Shown here piece after piece: positions 28,069 to 36,941 of a stretch of DNA of 64,000 nucleotides. This DNA is from Pelagihabitans sp947500445 (lineage in GTDB: Bacteria; Bacteroidota; Bacteroidia; Flavobacteriales; Flavobacteriaceae). Numbering within the stretch: the first letter of the stretch is position 1; each line of letters starts with the position of its first letter. The notes beneath the pieces were generated by a model. That model worked only from the letters and a program-made list of their open reading frames with translations. It was not told where the DNA came from and made no database searches. The translations under genes and the position numbers were made by a program. The stretch lies in assembly GCF_050589625.1 (NCBI RefSeq), contig NZ_JBNGOP010000013.1, forward strand, positions 62,001 to 126,000, in the 5' to 3' direction.

Positions 28069-29115
28069 ATGAAAAAAACACTGCTCATAGTCTCCGTGGT
28101 CGTAGTCCTCCTTTTTGTCATGGTAAAGGCCTGCATTTCCAGTATTAAAGAAGGTGTGTCCGACACCTTTAATAATAGTGGTAGTTCCAAAACGGAAAAG
28201 GCGTTCTTCAAAAATCTTGATCTGTCCGATGGAAGTTATGCCTTCCTTGTCGATAAGGACGGACCGCCGGTGTTGATAGACGATCCCCAAATATTATCGG
28301 ACAATTTAGATAAGATAAAGACCGATGTCAGTTGGCTGAGTTACTTGCCCGGAGAGGGGGGCGGTGCTAACGGAATAAGGGTTTTTAAGGATAATAGGTT
28401 GGTGCATGCCAGGTTGGCGAGAAGTTTCAAAACATTCCAGGTCGGAAATTTGCGGGAATATGGACGCCCGGTAACGCTGAAATCCATTTATGTGCCGAAG
28501 GCCCGTTACCTCCAACAAAAAGATTCCTTGGAGAAGAGGTCCGATGTTTTCATCTCCCGGGCCACCGAAGTACCAAAGGATGCCTATGACTATCGGTTTA
28601 CGCTATATTGTCCGCCGATTTTAGTTTCGGAAAAAGACACCGTTTTTGATGCTTGGGCATATGGGCAAGCCTTTGCGCAAAGGATCGCCGATGGGCTTTC
28701 CAACCTTGAAAGGCATGGTATGGGTACCAATGCCGCCAACAGCACACAACCCGAACCCTTGTTGGTGCTGAAAAGAGATGGGGCTACCCACTACCTCCGA
28801 AATGCGGAAACCAATAATACACTTCCCTTACGTGGCTATGTGTTGCATGGGTCCCAACTGGTATTTCGGTGCAACATGTCTTTTTATAATAAGATACGCT
28901 CCCATAACTTTACGCCCTATTTTCAACGGGAAGGGTTGTCCGAGGAAGAAATCAAGGATTTGATTCGGGAAAAAATAGGTCCCGACAATGCGTTCATCAC
29001 CTTGGACGCTGTATATGCCTCCATGTTTTCGGAGCGCTTTAAGGTCGGAAAAGCACTGCAGAATAAATACGATCTCCAGTATTTTGAGCTTTTAGGGGCC
29101 AAACAAAAGGAGTAG
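28069..29115 (+). CDS. Membrane-anchored protein of unknown function
   Basis: This 348-aa protein begins with a strong hydrophobic stretch (about residues 3-21) ending in KACISS; the cysteine at residue 22 is not in a perfect lipobox, so it may be either a signal anchor or a lipoprotein. A soluble domain follows with the strand-rich LKRDGATHYLRNAETNNTLP and a helical C-terminus. No family is recognised. It lies six bases after the previous gene and no other gene follows within 200 bases. Confidence 0.6.
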   Translation: MKKTLLIVSVVVVLLFVMVKACISSIKEGVSDTFNNSGSSKTEKAFFKNLDLSDGSYAFLVDKDGPPVLIDDPQILSDNLDKIKTDVSWLSYLPGEGGGANGIRVFKDNRLVHARLARSFKTFQVGNLREYGRPVTLKSIYVPKARYLQQKDSLEKRSDVFISRATEVPKDAYDYRFTLYCPPILVSEKDTVFDAWAYGQAFAQRIADGLSNLERHGMGTNAANSTQPEPLLVLKRDGATHYLRNAETNNTLPLRGYVLHGSQLVFRCNMSFYNKIRSHNFTPYFQREGLSEEEIKDLIREKIGPDNAFITLDAVYASMFSERFKVGKALQNKYDLQYFELLGAKQKE

Positions 29116-29195
29116 GGAAATTTAGCTGTATTCCGTGATGGGAAACGCTCCGTTCATTGGTAATTTTGTTCCTAAGAAGTGTAAACGGTAACGCC

Positions 29196-29260
29196 TACCA
29201 TTTGGACTTTGAAAGAGCTGAAAAAGAAACGATTTATGAGTGCGATTTCAAAGGTATGCC
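29196..29260 (+). repeat. Truncated miniature element copy
   Basis: A left end TACCATTTGGACTTTGAAA is followed directly by GAAAAAGAAACGATTTATGA and then ATTTCAAAGGT, the right part of the element seen at 2155-2314. The middle is deleted, leaving about 65 bases. It lies between two plus-strand genes. Confidence 0.65.
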
Positions 29261-29293
29261 ATTTTTATTTAGGTAATTTTAAGGTAAAAATGG
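29259..29293 (+). repeat. Short palindrome related to the element ends
   Basis: CCATTTTTA and TAAAAATGG, nine-base perfect arms, enclose a 17-base loop. It abuts the truncated element, resembles its ends and stands 44 bases before the next ATG. It may also act as a transcription terminator. Confidence 0.5.
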
Positions 29294-29337
29294 TATTAAA
29301 AAAGCGTTAGTCAAGATCAAATTAACCTGTGACATTT

Positions 29338-31920
29338 ATGGACCATTTAAAATATAAGATGACAACCACCGACCAATTCCTTCAGATAGGCCTTTTGTTG
29401 GCACTGTTCCTAACGGCACACCTATCATTTGCACAACAGGACACCCTTTATTTCAACACCGATTGGCAAGCCGTTCAAAAGGATAGTGCGGCGTATTACC
29501 GTCCCCCGATACGGAAGGAAGGGGAATTGTTCCGATTTCAGGATTATTACATGTCCGGTCAGCTCCAAATGACGGCCTTGTCCAAAGACCGTACAAAAGA
29601 AGAATGGGAAGGGACCGTTCGTTGGTATAATGAAGATGGAAGCCTTTTTCAAGAAGGAAATTACCGTAATAATCGTTTGGACGGAACGTTCATTTCGTTT
29701 TTGGGACAGCAAAAACTCAGGGCCGAATATGGCAACGGATATTTAGTTTCGGGTAAAAGAAATACGGTAAGCCGTGGGGCAAGGGTCTACGTCGAAAAAA
29801 AAGGGGACTCCCTAAAAGAGGTCACCTATGGAAACACCTTGAACGGTATTCGGTTTGTCCATTATAGTGCCGAAGGGGACCCGCGCTACCTTTCCAAATA
29901 CTATGATGCTTCGGGCAAGCTGATCGGGGAACGCACCAAAGGACCGGACGGGAATTTTAGGGGTGTGGAGGTGTTCTACTACTATGGTCCCATGCGCATA
30001 AAGGAAATTCTTTACATGCCTTATGGTCGACAGTTGCTTACGGAGAGTTATTATGCTAACGGCCAGGTCCGTGATGCCGTTACTTCGGAACCGGTTTGGG
30101 GCAAAACCTTTTTTGATAAAAACGGAAATGAGACCGCATCGATTACCTATACCTTAAACGGGGAGAACCTGAAACAGGACAACGGCACCGAATATTACTT
30201 CTATTATGGGAAAAGCGGTGAAAAAACCGATAAAAAGAGTAGTGGGCGCACCTATCGTGATGGCGTTATCACAAAGGAAGAAACTTGGTACGAAAACGGA
30301 AAAAAGAAGAATGAGACCAGGTATGTGGAGGGAATCAGGGAACTTCAGATCAGTTACGACGATACGGGGAAAGAAACGGCCCGTATGCAATACAAAAAGT
30401 ACCTGCCCTATGAAGGTACCGAAACCGGTACTGACCGACAGTCGACCTACCATCAAGGGGAGTTGGTGGAAGAAATACAGTATTATCCGAAGTCCGATAT
30501 TCCGCAAACGAGAAAAACAAAAACCTTGCAAACCTACTTTGATAAAAGTGGAAACAAATTGGGGGAGCTGCAGCTAAAGTATGAGAATGGATATTCCAGA
30601 CCCTTTGCGGGAAACCAATACGTTACCAATTACAAAGATGGTACGGTGACCGCCATAAGCACCTACAAAGAGGGTAATCTGGTAAAAAGGGAAAGTTTTA
30701 GGGAACGCAAAATCGGGGAGAATTCGGCGAAGACGTTCCGAACGATCGTGTTCTATGAATCCGATGGATATAACAAGCAAAAGGAAGTGCGTTTTTATAG
30801 CAACGGTAAAAAGCAATCCGAGACCACTTTTGAGAAGTATTCGGAGGCTCTTGGTCAGTTTTATGATGAAGATGAAAATCTCCTGGGAACCTATGATTTT
30901 AAAAAGAAAGATGGCACCTTGTATGTTTTTTTCGTGGATTCGGATGCCATTGAATCGATGGAGAAACGAAAGGAAGGGGTATTGCTCCGCTCAAAAAAAT
31001 ATACCTATGGCGAGGAGCGGGTATATGGTGAGATCAATCCGGTACTTATCCAAGAATTCGATAGCGACTGTTGCGCTACCTCCTACAACGAGAAAGGTGA
31101 AAAGCTTGCCTACGTAACGTTCAAAGAGGGAAAACCATGGGAAGGTACCGTGTACGATCATAATAAACGCACCCTGTTCACCTTAAAGTCGGGAAAGCGA
31201 AACGGCCCCTACGAAAAATTTAACTATGACGGGACGCTGTTGGAAGAGGGTACTTATGCCAACGATAAAAAGCAAGGCGTTTTCAACCATTACCATTACA
31301 ACCAAAAAGTAAAGGAAAAGGCGCGGTACGTGGATGATGTACGTGATGGGGAGACCATTTTTTATGACAAAAAGGGCATTCCTGAAACCACTATTGTCTA
31401 CGCCATGGGGTTGCCCATGGACGGTACAGTGGTCGTTTCCGGTTACGGCAATAACGTTACCAAGGAAACGTATGAAAACGGGGCCCTTATCCGGTCCGAG
31501 ACCAAAGACGACCGTGGTAAAAGGATTACGACCTATGCTGCCACGGATAGGACCCTCGGGAGTACAACGGTCTTCCAGAAAGGAACGGAGGTCAAACATT
31601 TGTTCTACACTACAAAAAACGGCGAATTGCACGGTACGGTAGTCTCGTTCGATAACGATGGAAAAGCATTGGCAAAAGCAAAAGTGGAGAACAATAAACT
31701 GATTTCCGGAACCATTCGCTTGCTCCCGCTATATCGGGACAATAAAACGCTTTTTGTAGAAGTCGACAGAACAGAGGAGCGTCAGACGGTAACGGTAGTC
31801 GACCATGAAAATACCGTCGTGTTCAAGGCCGAGGAAAAAATTCGCCCCGGATCGACACTCAACTATATCGTTAAATTGGATTTCGGCCTAGACTATATAC
31901 GACCTGATAACCTGTATTGA
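29338..31920 (+). CDS. Large exported MORN/YwqK-type repeat protein
   Basis: The ATG at 29338 gives 860 aa with a signal peptide (hydrophobic LQIGLLLALFLTAHLSFA, then QQ); ATG 29359 would also work and a GTG lies at 29329. The rest is a long series of MORN-like units built on a G-x-x-x-x-Y-x-x-x-G-x-x-x-x-E pattern, such as WYENGKKKNETRYVEG, GTYANDKKQGVFNHYHYNQK and YDKKGIPETTIVY. Such repeats form antiparallel hairpins and occur in the so-called YwqK antitoxin family. The export signal places this one in the envelope. It ends the plus-strand island; the gene after it is on the other strand. Confidence 0.8.
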   Translation: MDHLKYKMTTTDQFLQIGLLLALFLTAHLSFAQQDTLYFNTDWQAVQKDSAAYYRPPIRKEGELFRFQDYYMSGQLQMTALSKDRTKEEWEGTVRWYNEDGSLFQEGNYRNNRLDGTFISFLGQQKLRAEYGNGYLVSGKRNTVSRGARVYVEKKGDSLKEVTYGNTLNGIRFVHYSAEGDPRYLSKYYDASGKLIGERTKGPDGNFRGVEVFYYYGPMRIKEILYMPYGRQLLTESYYANGQVRDAVTSEPVWGKTFFDKNGNETASITYTLNGENLKQDNGTEYYFYYGKSGEKTDKKSSGRTYRDGVITKEETWYENGKKKNETRYVEGIRELQISYDDTGKETARMQYKKYLPYEGTETGTDRQSTYHQGELVEEIQYYPKSDIPQTRKTKTLQTYFDKSGNKLGELQLKYENGYSRPFAGNQYVTNYKDGTVTAISTYKEGNLVKRESFRERKIGENSAKTFRTIVFYESDGYNKQKEVRFYSNGKKQSETTFEKYSEALGQFYDEDENLLGTYDFKKKDGTLYVFFVDSDAIESMEKRKEGVLLRSKKYTYGEERVYGEINPVLIQEFDSDCCATSYNEKGEKLAYVTFKEGKPWEGTVYDHNKRTLFTLKSGKRNGPYEKFNYDGTLLEEGTYANDKKQGVFNHYHYNQKVKEKARYVDDVRDGETIFYDKKGIPETTIVYAMGLPMDGTVVVSGYGNNVTKETYENGALIRSETKDDRGKRITTYAATDRTLGSTTVFQKGTEVKHLFYTTKNGELHGTVVSFDNDGKALAKAKVENNKLISGTIRLLPLYRDNKTLFVEVDRTEERQTVTVVDHENTVVFKAEEKIRPGSTLNYIVKLDFGLDYIRPDNLY

Positions 31921-31977
31921 AGCAAACCGTTCAAGGGTCAATAGGGAGCGTCGAGACAAAGTTTCCAAGGGTAGTTT

Positions 31978-32988
31978 TTAAAGCGAAGGCCCGTCCAACA
32001 ATAATCGGTTCGCGATGATCATCTCGATTTCGGCTTCCGAAAGGCCGGCCGGAATGTCATTGGCATAGGCGTATGCCAATATTCGGCGCTCTTCGTCAAG
32101 AAAGATATGGGAAGGGTCCACATTGGAGCACATAAAGCTGTTTTCGGTTTCGCACCGATCGGAATGTCCGAAACCTAGGGCGTGGCCCAGTTCATGTTTA
32201 AAAAGAATTGAAATGGTGGTAGAGACCCAAATTCTGCTGTTTCTCAACACCGAATTGTTCTTGGAAGTAAGGGCGTATCCGGAAAAGCTGTTTCCATCGA
32301 TCAGGGCGAACATATCGGGCCATAAGGGCTCGATGTCCTCCGTATTACCAAAATACAGGTGGGTGTTCGATTCTTCCAAGGTTTCCACTAGCGTAATGTT
32401 AAAGTCGCTTTCGGCAAAAATGGCATTGTACTCCTCCAGTACAGTGGCGACACCGGTCCGAAACTGTCCTGAAATGTTACCATCCAAGTATAACTTTATG
32501 GGTTCTTCCCAGCGGCTTGTCCGGTTCTGGAGGGCACTGGTAGGGGATTGCCAAAGGGTTAGGTATTTGTAGTAATCGATAAAGGCGCGCTGTTCTTCGG
32601 ATAGGATCTCGTATTCCAAAACATCCGTAATGTTAAGTGTGGCCGATCCATCAACGATTTGGGCGCCATCAAAAACGGATACCGAAAATTGGAGACTGTT
32701 TTCGGTTTCAAAATCCAATATCAAGTTCTCGCCTACGGTCAACTCCCCAGTGGTTTCGTCGATTAGAATATCCAGATCCGTATCGATGGTATAGGTAAGG
32801 TCGGCCATTCCCGGGTCGATAACCGATACGGTGCCGATAGCGGTGCCTGCGGCACTATGCTCCGTAATGGTATAGACCAGTGGGGCAAAGGTATAAGCCG
32901 CATTCGCTTCGTCTTCCGAAACGCCATTGTTATCGGTGCTGCATGAAAATAAAAGCAGCAAACAGTTGAGGGTAAATAATCTTTTCAT
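31978..32988 (-). CDS. Cadherin-type lipoprotein with zincin protease domain
   Basis: This 336-aa protein has a lipobox (LLLLFSC, cysteine at residue 16). Residues of about 33-125 look like a cadherin-type beta-sandwich (TAIGTVSVIDPG, then a long NLILDFETENSLQFSVSVFD stretch). Residues of about 250-275 carry HELGHALGFGHSDRC, the HExxHxxGxxH zinc site of metzincins. The surrounding sequence resembles DUF2927/matrixin-like metalloproteases. It is therefore probably a surface-anchored metallopeptidase. It converges with the large MORN protein gene, 57 bases away. Confidence 0.8.
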   Translation of the reverse strand: MKRLFTLNCLLLLFSCSTDNNGVSEDEANAAYTFAPLVYTITEHSAAGTAIGTVSVIDPGMADLTYTIDTDLDILIDETTGELTVGENLILDFETENSLQFSVSVFDGAQIVDGSATLNITDVLEYEILSEEQRAFIDYYKYLTLWQSPTSALQNRTSRWEEPIKLYLDGNISGQFRTGVATVLEEYNAIFAESDFNITLVETLEESNTHLYFGNTEDIEPLWPDMFALIDGNSFSGYALTSKNNSVLRNSRIWVSTTISILFKHELGHALGFGHSDRCETENSFMCSNVDPSHIFLDEERRILAYAYANDIPAGLSEAEIEMIIANRLLLDGPSL

Positions 32989-33175
32989 AGCAATTTTTAT
33001 AGTCTTGTGCCGTAAGTAGTTATCAAGAAAAATACAACGATTTTATGGCGTTATGCCAAAAATGTTGTGAAGGGTGAAAAGAGTGTTGGGAAACTATATT
33101 TTAGTCCCTTATACGATTATCTATTTTAACGTCAAAATGTATAATTCGTTAAACATTCACTATTGGTTTTTAAAA

Positions 33176-33484
33176 CTATTCCAATTGTTGTTTGAGTTTT
33201 TCCAAATCTTGTCTGGTGTCGAACAACGTAATTATTTCTATTTCTTTACGCTCGAAATTGACGCGATAGAACAAAGTCGTCTGTTTTGTAACGACACACT
33301 TATATATTCCTCCAAATTCGTTTGATTTCGGGCAACTTTCAGGTAGTGACCGGATTTGCTGGATTTTACTGGTCAATTTGGTCAAAAAATCTTTTTTGAC
33401 CTTAAAACCCCATTGTTTCAACAAGTATTCGGTAAGTTTTTTGAGTTTGTTCTCGGCAAGTTCGGAAATAAAGACCTCCATCAA
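33176..33484 (-). CDS. RelE/ParE-family toxin
   Basis: This 102-aa basic protein fits the RelE/ParE toxin fold: an MMEVFISELAENKLKKLTEY start, an LPESCPKSNEFGGIYKCVV middle and a TTLFYRVNFERKEIEIITLF end that forms the terminal strands. RelE members cut mRNA at the ribosome and ParE members poison DNA gyrase; the short sequence does not say which. Its start overlaps the end of the upstream gene by four bases, the classical antitoxin-first arrangement. The pair is AT-rich compared with its neighbours, which suggests acquisition. Confidence 0.8.
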   Translation of the reverse strand: MMEVFISELAENKLKKLTEYLLKQWGFKVKKDFLTKLTSKIQQIRSLPESCPKSNEFGGIYKCVVTKQTTLFYRVNFERKEIEIITLFDTRQDLEKLKQQLE

Positions 33485-33699
33485 GAAATCCTTTTGAGAG
33501 TTTCCTTGTAACTGGTGCGCTTGCCTTTGTCCAATTGTTCAATTCCATTTTTGATTTCGGCTTGTTCTGCTTTAGTCAACTCATTCCAAAAGTCGGACTT
33601 TTCATTATTTATGAAATCCGTGACTTTCTTTATGAACTTATCATTGTCGATATTCAATATTATTTTGATAAGTTCTATTTTTGAAGTTTTGATATCCAT
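33481..33699 (-). CDS. Antitoxin of the RelE/ParE pair
   Basis: This 72-aa charged protein lies directly upstream of the toxin gene, overlapping it by four bases. Its C-terminus (NGIEQLDKGKRTSYKETLKR) has the G-I-x-Q-L-x-x-G-x-x-x-S/T pattern of many antitoxins in this class, where that segment wraps the toxin. The N-terminal DNA-binding part is not clearly a known type. A TAAATTTG promoter element stands just upstream. Confidence 0.75.
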   Translation of the reverse strand: MDIKTSKIELIKIILNIDNDKFIKKVTDFINNEKSDFWNELTKAEQAEIKNGIEQLDKGKRTSYKETLKRIS

Positions 33700-33715
33700 T
33701 GCAATTCCTTTTTCT

Positions 33716-33723
33716 CAAATTTA
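33716..33723 (-). promoter_or_regulatory. Bacteroidota-type -7 element for the toxin-antitoxin pair
   Basis: On the minus strand TAAATTTG exactly fits TAnnTTTG and lies 16 bases before the antitoxin ATG. A matching upstream TTG at the expected spacing is absent. Confidence 0.4.
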
Positions 33724-33828
33724 CTAAAAATTCCCTATCACATCAGATTTTCCGGTATTGCTCACAGCCGGTAAATGCATGATTAATTCGGCAATAAAAT
33801 TCAGCGGGTTTCTTGCCGTAAACCAATA

Positions 33829-33842
33829 CCACTTTAAAGTGG
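33829..33842. repeat. Perfect 14-bp palindrome
   Basis: CCACTTTAAAGTGG reads the same on both strands and stands in the AT-rich 257-base gap between the toxin-antitoxin pair and the peptidase gene. The flanks (AATACC...GAAATG) resemble the element-end palindromes, so it may be a relic of that family. Confidence 0.4.
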
Positions 33843-33956
33843 AAATGTTAGGTGTAATAATAGATTTTTTTTGCCTCCTAGCAATTCGTTTGATCGGTCA
33901 TTATTGCCTCTTTTCATCAGAAGTCTTTTTTAAAATCTACGTAATCCAAACTTTTT

Positions 33957-35984
33957 TTATGAGGTTTCCAAAAGGCCCGCCCGTTCCAGCAATGCGGAAA
34001 CATCGGGTTCGGCACCACGAAACCTTTTGTAAAGAACCATTGGGTTTTCCGTACCCCCTTTGGAAAGTACGTGCTCCTTGAATTTGGAAGCGATAGCTTT
34101 ATTGAAAATGCCATGTTCCTTAAAAAATGCGAATGCGTCCGCATCCAAGACCTCGGCCCATTTGTAACTGTAGTACCCGGAAGAATATCCTCCTTGAAAG
34201 ATATGGGCGAAGGCGGTACTCATGCAGGTTTCCGGTGTATCGGGGTAGAGGTTTGTTCCTGTGAACGCATCTTGTTCATAGGATTTTACATCAGCTATGC
34301 GGCTAGGGTCCGTGCCATGCCATGCCATATCCAAAAGGCCAAAGCTCAGCTGCCTAAGGGTGGCCATGCCTTCTTGAAAAGTGGCCGAGGCCTTTATTTT
34401 TTCAATAAGTTCCATGGGTATGGTTTCCCCGGTTTCAAAATGCTTGGCAAACAGTTCCAACGCCTCTTTTTCATAACACCAATTTTCCATTACCTGCGAT
34501 GGCAGTTCTACAAAGTCCCAAAAAACGGATGTACCCGATAGGCTAGGATAAGTGGTATTGGCCAGCATGCCGTGTAAGCCATGACCAAATTCATGGAACA
34601 GGGTTGTTACTTCGTTAAAGGTCAATAACGAAGGTTTGCTTGGAGTGGAGGGGGTAAAATTGCACACATTGGAAATATGTGGCCGCACATTGGTTCCGTC
34701 GGATACGTACTGCGATTTAAAAGAGGTCATCCACGCACCGCCCCGTTTTCCGGGCCTAGGGTGAAAGTCGGCATAAAAAACAGCGATAAAGGCGTCATTT
34801 TCATCGTAGATGCGATAGGTTTTTACTTCCTCGTGGTAGGTGTCGATATCGTATACTTGTTCGAACCGTAGTCCGAACAGTTTTTTGGCTACCGTAAACA
34901 CGCCCTGAATTACGTTCTCAAGCTTAAAATAGGGTTTTAGCTGCTCATCGTCCAGTTGAAACAATTGCTGTTTCAGTTTTTCGGAATAATAACTGCCGTC
35001 CCATTTTTGGAGTATTTCGATATTGTCCAATTCGTTTGCGAAAGCCGACAGTTGTTCAAACTCCCTTTGTGCCGCAGGTTTTGCCTTCTCCAAGAGCTCG
35101 TTCAAAAAAGCGCGTACTTTTTCGGGAGTCTCCGCCATACGTTCTTCCAATACAAAATGGGCATGGGTTTCGTATCCCAACAGTTGCGCACGCTCAAATC
35201 GCAAACGGGCAATGTCCAAAACGTTTTGGCGATTGTCCAAAGCGTCGTTATGGAATGCCTTGCTGCCAAAGGCAAGGGACAGTTCCTTTCGGAGTTTTCG
35301 GTTTTTGGCGTACTTTATAAACGGTACGTAGCTGGGATAATCCAAGGTGATCAGCCAACCTTCCGTTTTACCTTTTGCCAAGGCTCTTTGGGCCGCCGCT
35401 TCCTTTTCGCCAGAGGGCAGGCCCTCCACATCGGCGGCGTTCGTAAGGTACATTTCATAACCATTGGTTGCGGCCAGAATGTTTTCCCCGAATTTGAGTT
35501 TTAGTTTGGACAGTTCGGAATCGATTTCCCGTAGCCGTTTCTTTTTATCTTCGGAAAGGTTGGCCCCATTACGGCTAAAACCCTTGTACTTTTTGGTCAG
35601 TAAGGTATCTTGCTCCGTAGTCAGGGAGAGCTGTTGCCTTTGATCGTAAACGGCCTTTACCTTTTTGAAAAGTTGTTCGTTCAGCGTAATGTCGTTGCTG
35701 AATTCGGACAACAAAGGGGACACCTCTTGCGCTATCTGCTGAATGGTCTCGTTCGTTTCCGCCGAATTCAGGTTAAAAAACACACTGGAAATCCGATCTA
35801 GTTGTTTGCCCGAGAATTCCAGTGCTTCTATTACGTTTTCAAAGGTCGGGGCATCACTGTTGTCGGTGATGGCGTTTATTTCGCCTCTCGCATCTTCCAT
35901 AGCCTGTAAAAAGGCCGGTTTAAAATGTTCGTTCTTAATTTTGGAAAACGGAGCGGTATCAAATTGTTCTAAAAGCGGATTCAT
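33957..35984 (-). CDS. dcp: Peptidyl-dipeptidase, M3 family
   Basis: This 675-aa protein is an oligopeptidase of the M3 family. The zinc site HEFGHGLHGML is at about residues 467-477, and a Dcp-like start (MNPLLEQFDTAPFSKIKNEH) supports the peptidyl-dipeptidase subgroup, which releases C-terminal dipeptides. The length is usual for the family. The ATG at 35984 is chosen over an in-frame TTG at 35993. No signal peptide is seen, so it probably acts in the cytoplasm, or possibly the periplasm as in some Dcp proteins. It is separated from the other genes by gaps on both sides. Confidence 0.9.
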   Translation of the reverse strand: MNPLLEQFDTAPFSKIKNEHFKPAFLQAMEDARGEINAITDNSDAPTFENVIEALEFSGKQLDRISSVFFNLNSAETNETIQQIAQEVSPLLSEFSNDITLNEQLFKKVKAVYDQRQQLSLTTEQDTLLTKKYKGFSRNGANLSEDKKKRLREIDSELSKLKLKFGENILAATNGYEMYLTNAADVEGLPSGEKEAAAQRALAKGKTEGWLITLDYPSYVPFIKYAKNRKLRKELSLAFGSKAFHNDALDNRQNVLDIARLRFERAQLLGYETHAHFVLEERMAETPEKVRAFLNELLEKAKPAAQREFEQLSAFANELDNIEILQKWDGSYYSEKLKQQLFQLDDEQLKPYFKLENVIQGVFTVAKKLFGLRFEQVYDIDTYHEEVKTYRIYDENDAFIAVFYADFHPRPGKRGGAWMTSFKSQYVSDGTNVRPHISNVCNFTPSTPSKPSLLTFNEVTTLFHEFGHGLHGMLANTTYPSLSGTSVFWDFVELPSQVMENWCYEKEALELFAKHFETGETIPMELIEKIKASATFQEGMATLRQLSFGLLDMAWHGTDPSRIADVKSYEQDAFTGTNLYPDTPETCMSTAFAHIFQGGYSSGYYSYKWAEVLDADAFAFFKEHGIFNKAIASKFKEHVLSKGGTENPMVLYKRFRGAEPDVSALLERAGLLETS

Positions 35985-36300
35985 TGGTCTCAATTATTAG
36001 TTGAAAGGATACACTTTAGCGTACTACTTTCAGTATCTATAAATCTTTAAAAAGTCGGCAGTCGCACTTGGCGGTCAACAATTTTTTATGGGTCATAAAA
36101 CAGCTTACTACCGACGGCTACTTTGATGCAAGGTGGAAAAAGCATATTATACCCTTTTTACTATATAGGGGTCTAGTTTTTAAAATTCAAACGGTAAACG
36201 TTGGTTCTAAGCAGAAACAAAATCTGTTCCCGCAGAAGACCATAGCTACCCAATATTAACCTTTGCACAGCTATCAAAACAGCGGTAAAAGCGCTATTTT
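35985..36300. other. Gap between the M3 peptidase gene and the heptamer array
   Basis: About 316 bases with no convincing gene on either strand. It should hold the promoter of the minus-strand peptidase, but I see no clear TAnnTTTG element at the expected place. Confidence 0.4.
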
Positions 36301-36377
36301 AACTACTAACTACTAACTACTAACTACTAACTACTAACTACTAACTACTAACTACTAACTACTAACTACTAACTACT
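36301..36377 (+). repeat. Tandem array of 11 AACTACT heptamers
   Basis: Eleven perfect, head-to-tail copies of AACTACT span 77 bases, followed by a decayed unit. A related degenerate array lies at 36898-36941 on the other side of the DUF2200 gene. A 7-bp unit does not divide by three, so it would change frame if it varied within a gene; here it is intergenic. Such arrays change copy number by slippage. Confidence 0.9.
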
Positions 36378-36501
36378 TACCATTAAGCCACAGTATGTGC
36401 CAGTTAAGGCTGTATAGAACGATTTGCCGGTATTTGCAAATAGTATCGATCAGAGAATTAGTAACCCCGCTATTCGCGCTCTAGCATGTTAGCAACGGTC
36501 T

Positions 36502-36879
36502 CTACTTTTTTTCTTTGCGTAAAATCTTCTCCATTTTACGACCTTTTGCCAATTCATCGATCAACTTTTCCAGTTGCCGACATTGTTTATATACTGCAAA
36601 TTCATCTTCTATTTCTTCAATTCGATAACCACAAACGACTCCTTTGATCAGGTGTGCGTTCTCATGGATTTTAGCTTTTTGAAAGAACGTCCTGTACGTT
36701 TGTTTTTCCGTAATAAGGGTATGTAGTGCCTCTTGATCATATCCGGTAAACCATTTGATTACCGCGTCGAGTTCTTCTTTTGTTCTGCCGTTTTTTTCCA
36801 ATCTATCCAGGTAAAGCGGATAAACGGTTCCAAATATCATCTTGGCGACCTTTTCGTTTTTTTCGGCTGTAACCTTCAT
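36502..36879 (-). CDS. DUF2200 protein
   Basis: The ATG at 36879 (MKVTAEKNEKVAKMIFGTVY) gives 125 aa, the usual size for DUF2200; an upstream GTG at 36903 would add eight residues encoded partly by the heptamer repeat. Family features are clear: TVYPLYLDRLEKNGRTKEEL, ITEKQTYRTFFQKAKIHENA, HLIKGVVCGYRIEEIED and a C-terminal LAKGRKMEKILR. The family is cytoplasmic and uncharacterised; a role in sensing or transfer has been suggested elsewhere but is not shown here. The gene is bracketed by AACTACT arrays. Confidence 0.85.
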   Translation of the reverse strand: MKVTAEKNEKVAKMIFGTVYPLYLDRLEKNGRTKEELDAVIKWFTGYDQEALHTLITEKQTYRTFFQKAKIHENAHLIKGVVCGYRIEEIEDEFAVYKQCRQLEKLIDELAKGRKMEKILRKEKK

Positions 36880-36897
36880 AATCACCAGCTTATTTGT

Positions 36898-36941
36898 ACT
36901 CACTACTAACTACTAACTACTCAATACTAACTACTAAATAC
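36898..36941 (+). repeat. Degenerate AACTACT heptamer array
   Basis: About six units of the ACTACTA heptamer, three near-perfect and the others altered (ACTCAAT, ACTAAAT). It occupies the whole spacer between the DUF2200 start and the purE stop. Confidence 0.75.

Noticed and set aside
29338..31632. Long open frames on the opposite strand and in other phases within the MORN protein gene
   Set aside because: They follow the repeat-rich sense sequence, have low-complexity content and no family features.
36301..36377. Regular repeats considered as a CRISPR array
   Set aside because: The units are seven bases long and directly adjacent, without spacers, and no cas gene is nearby.
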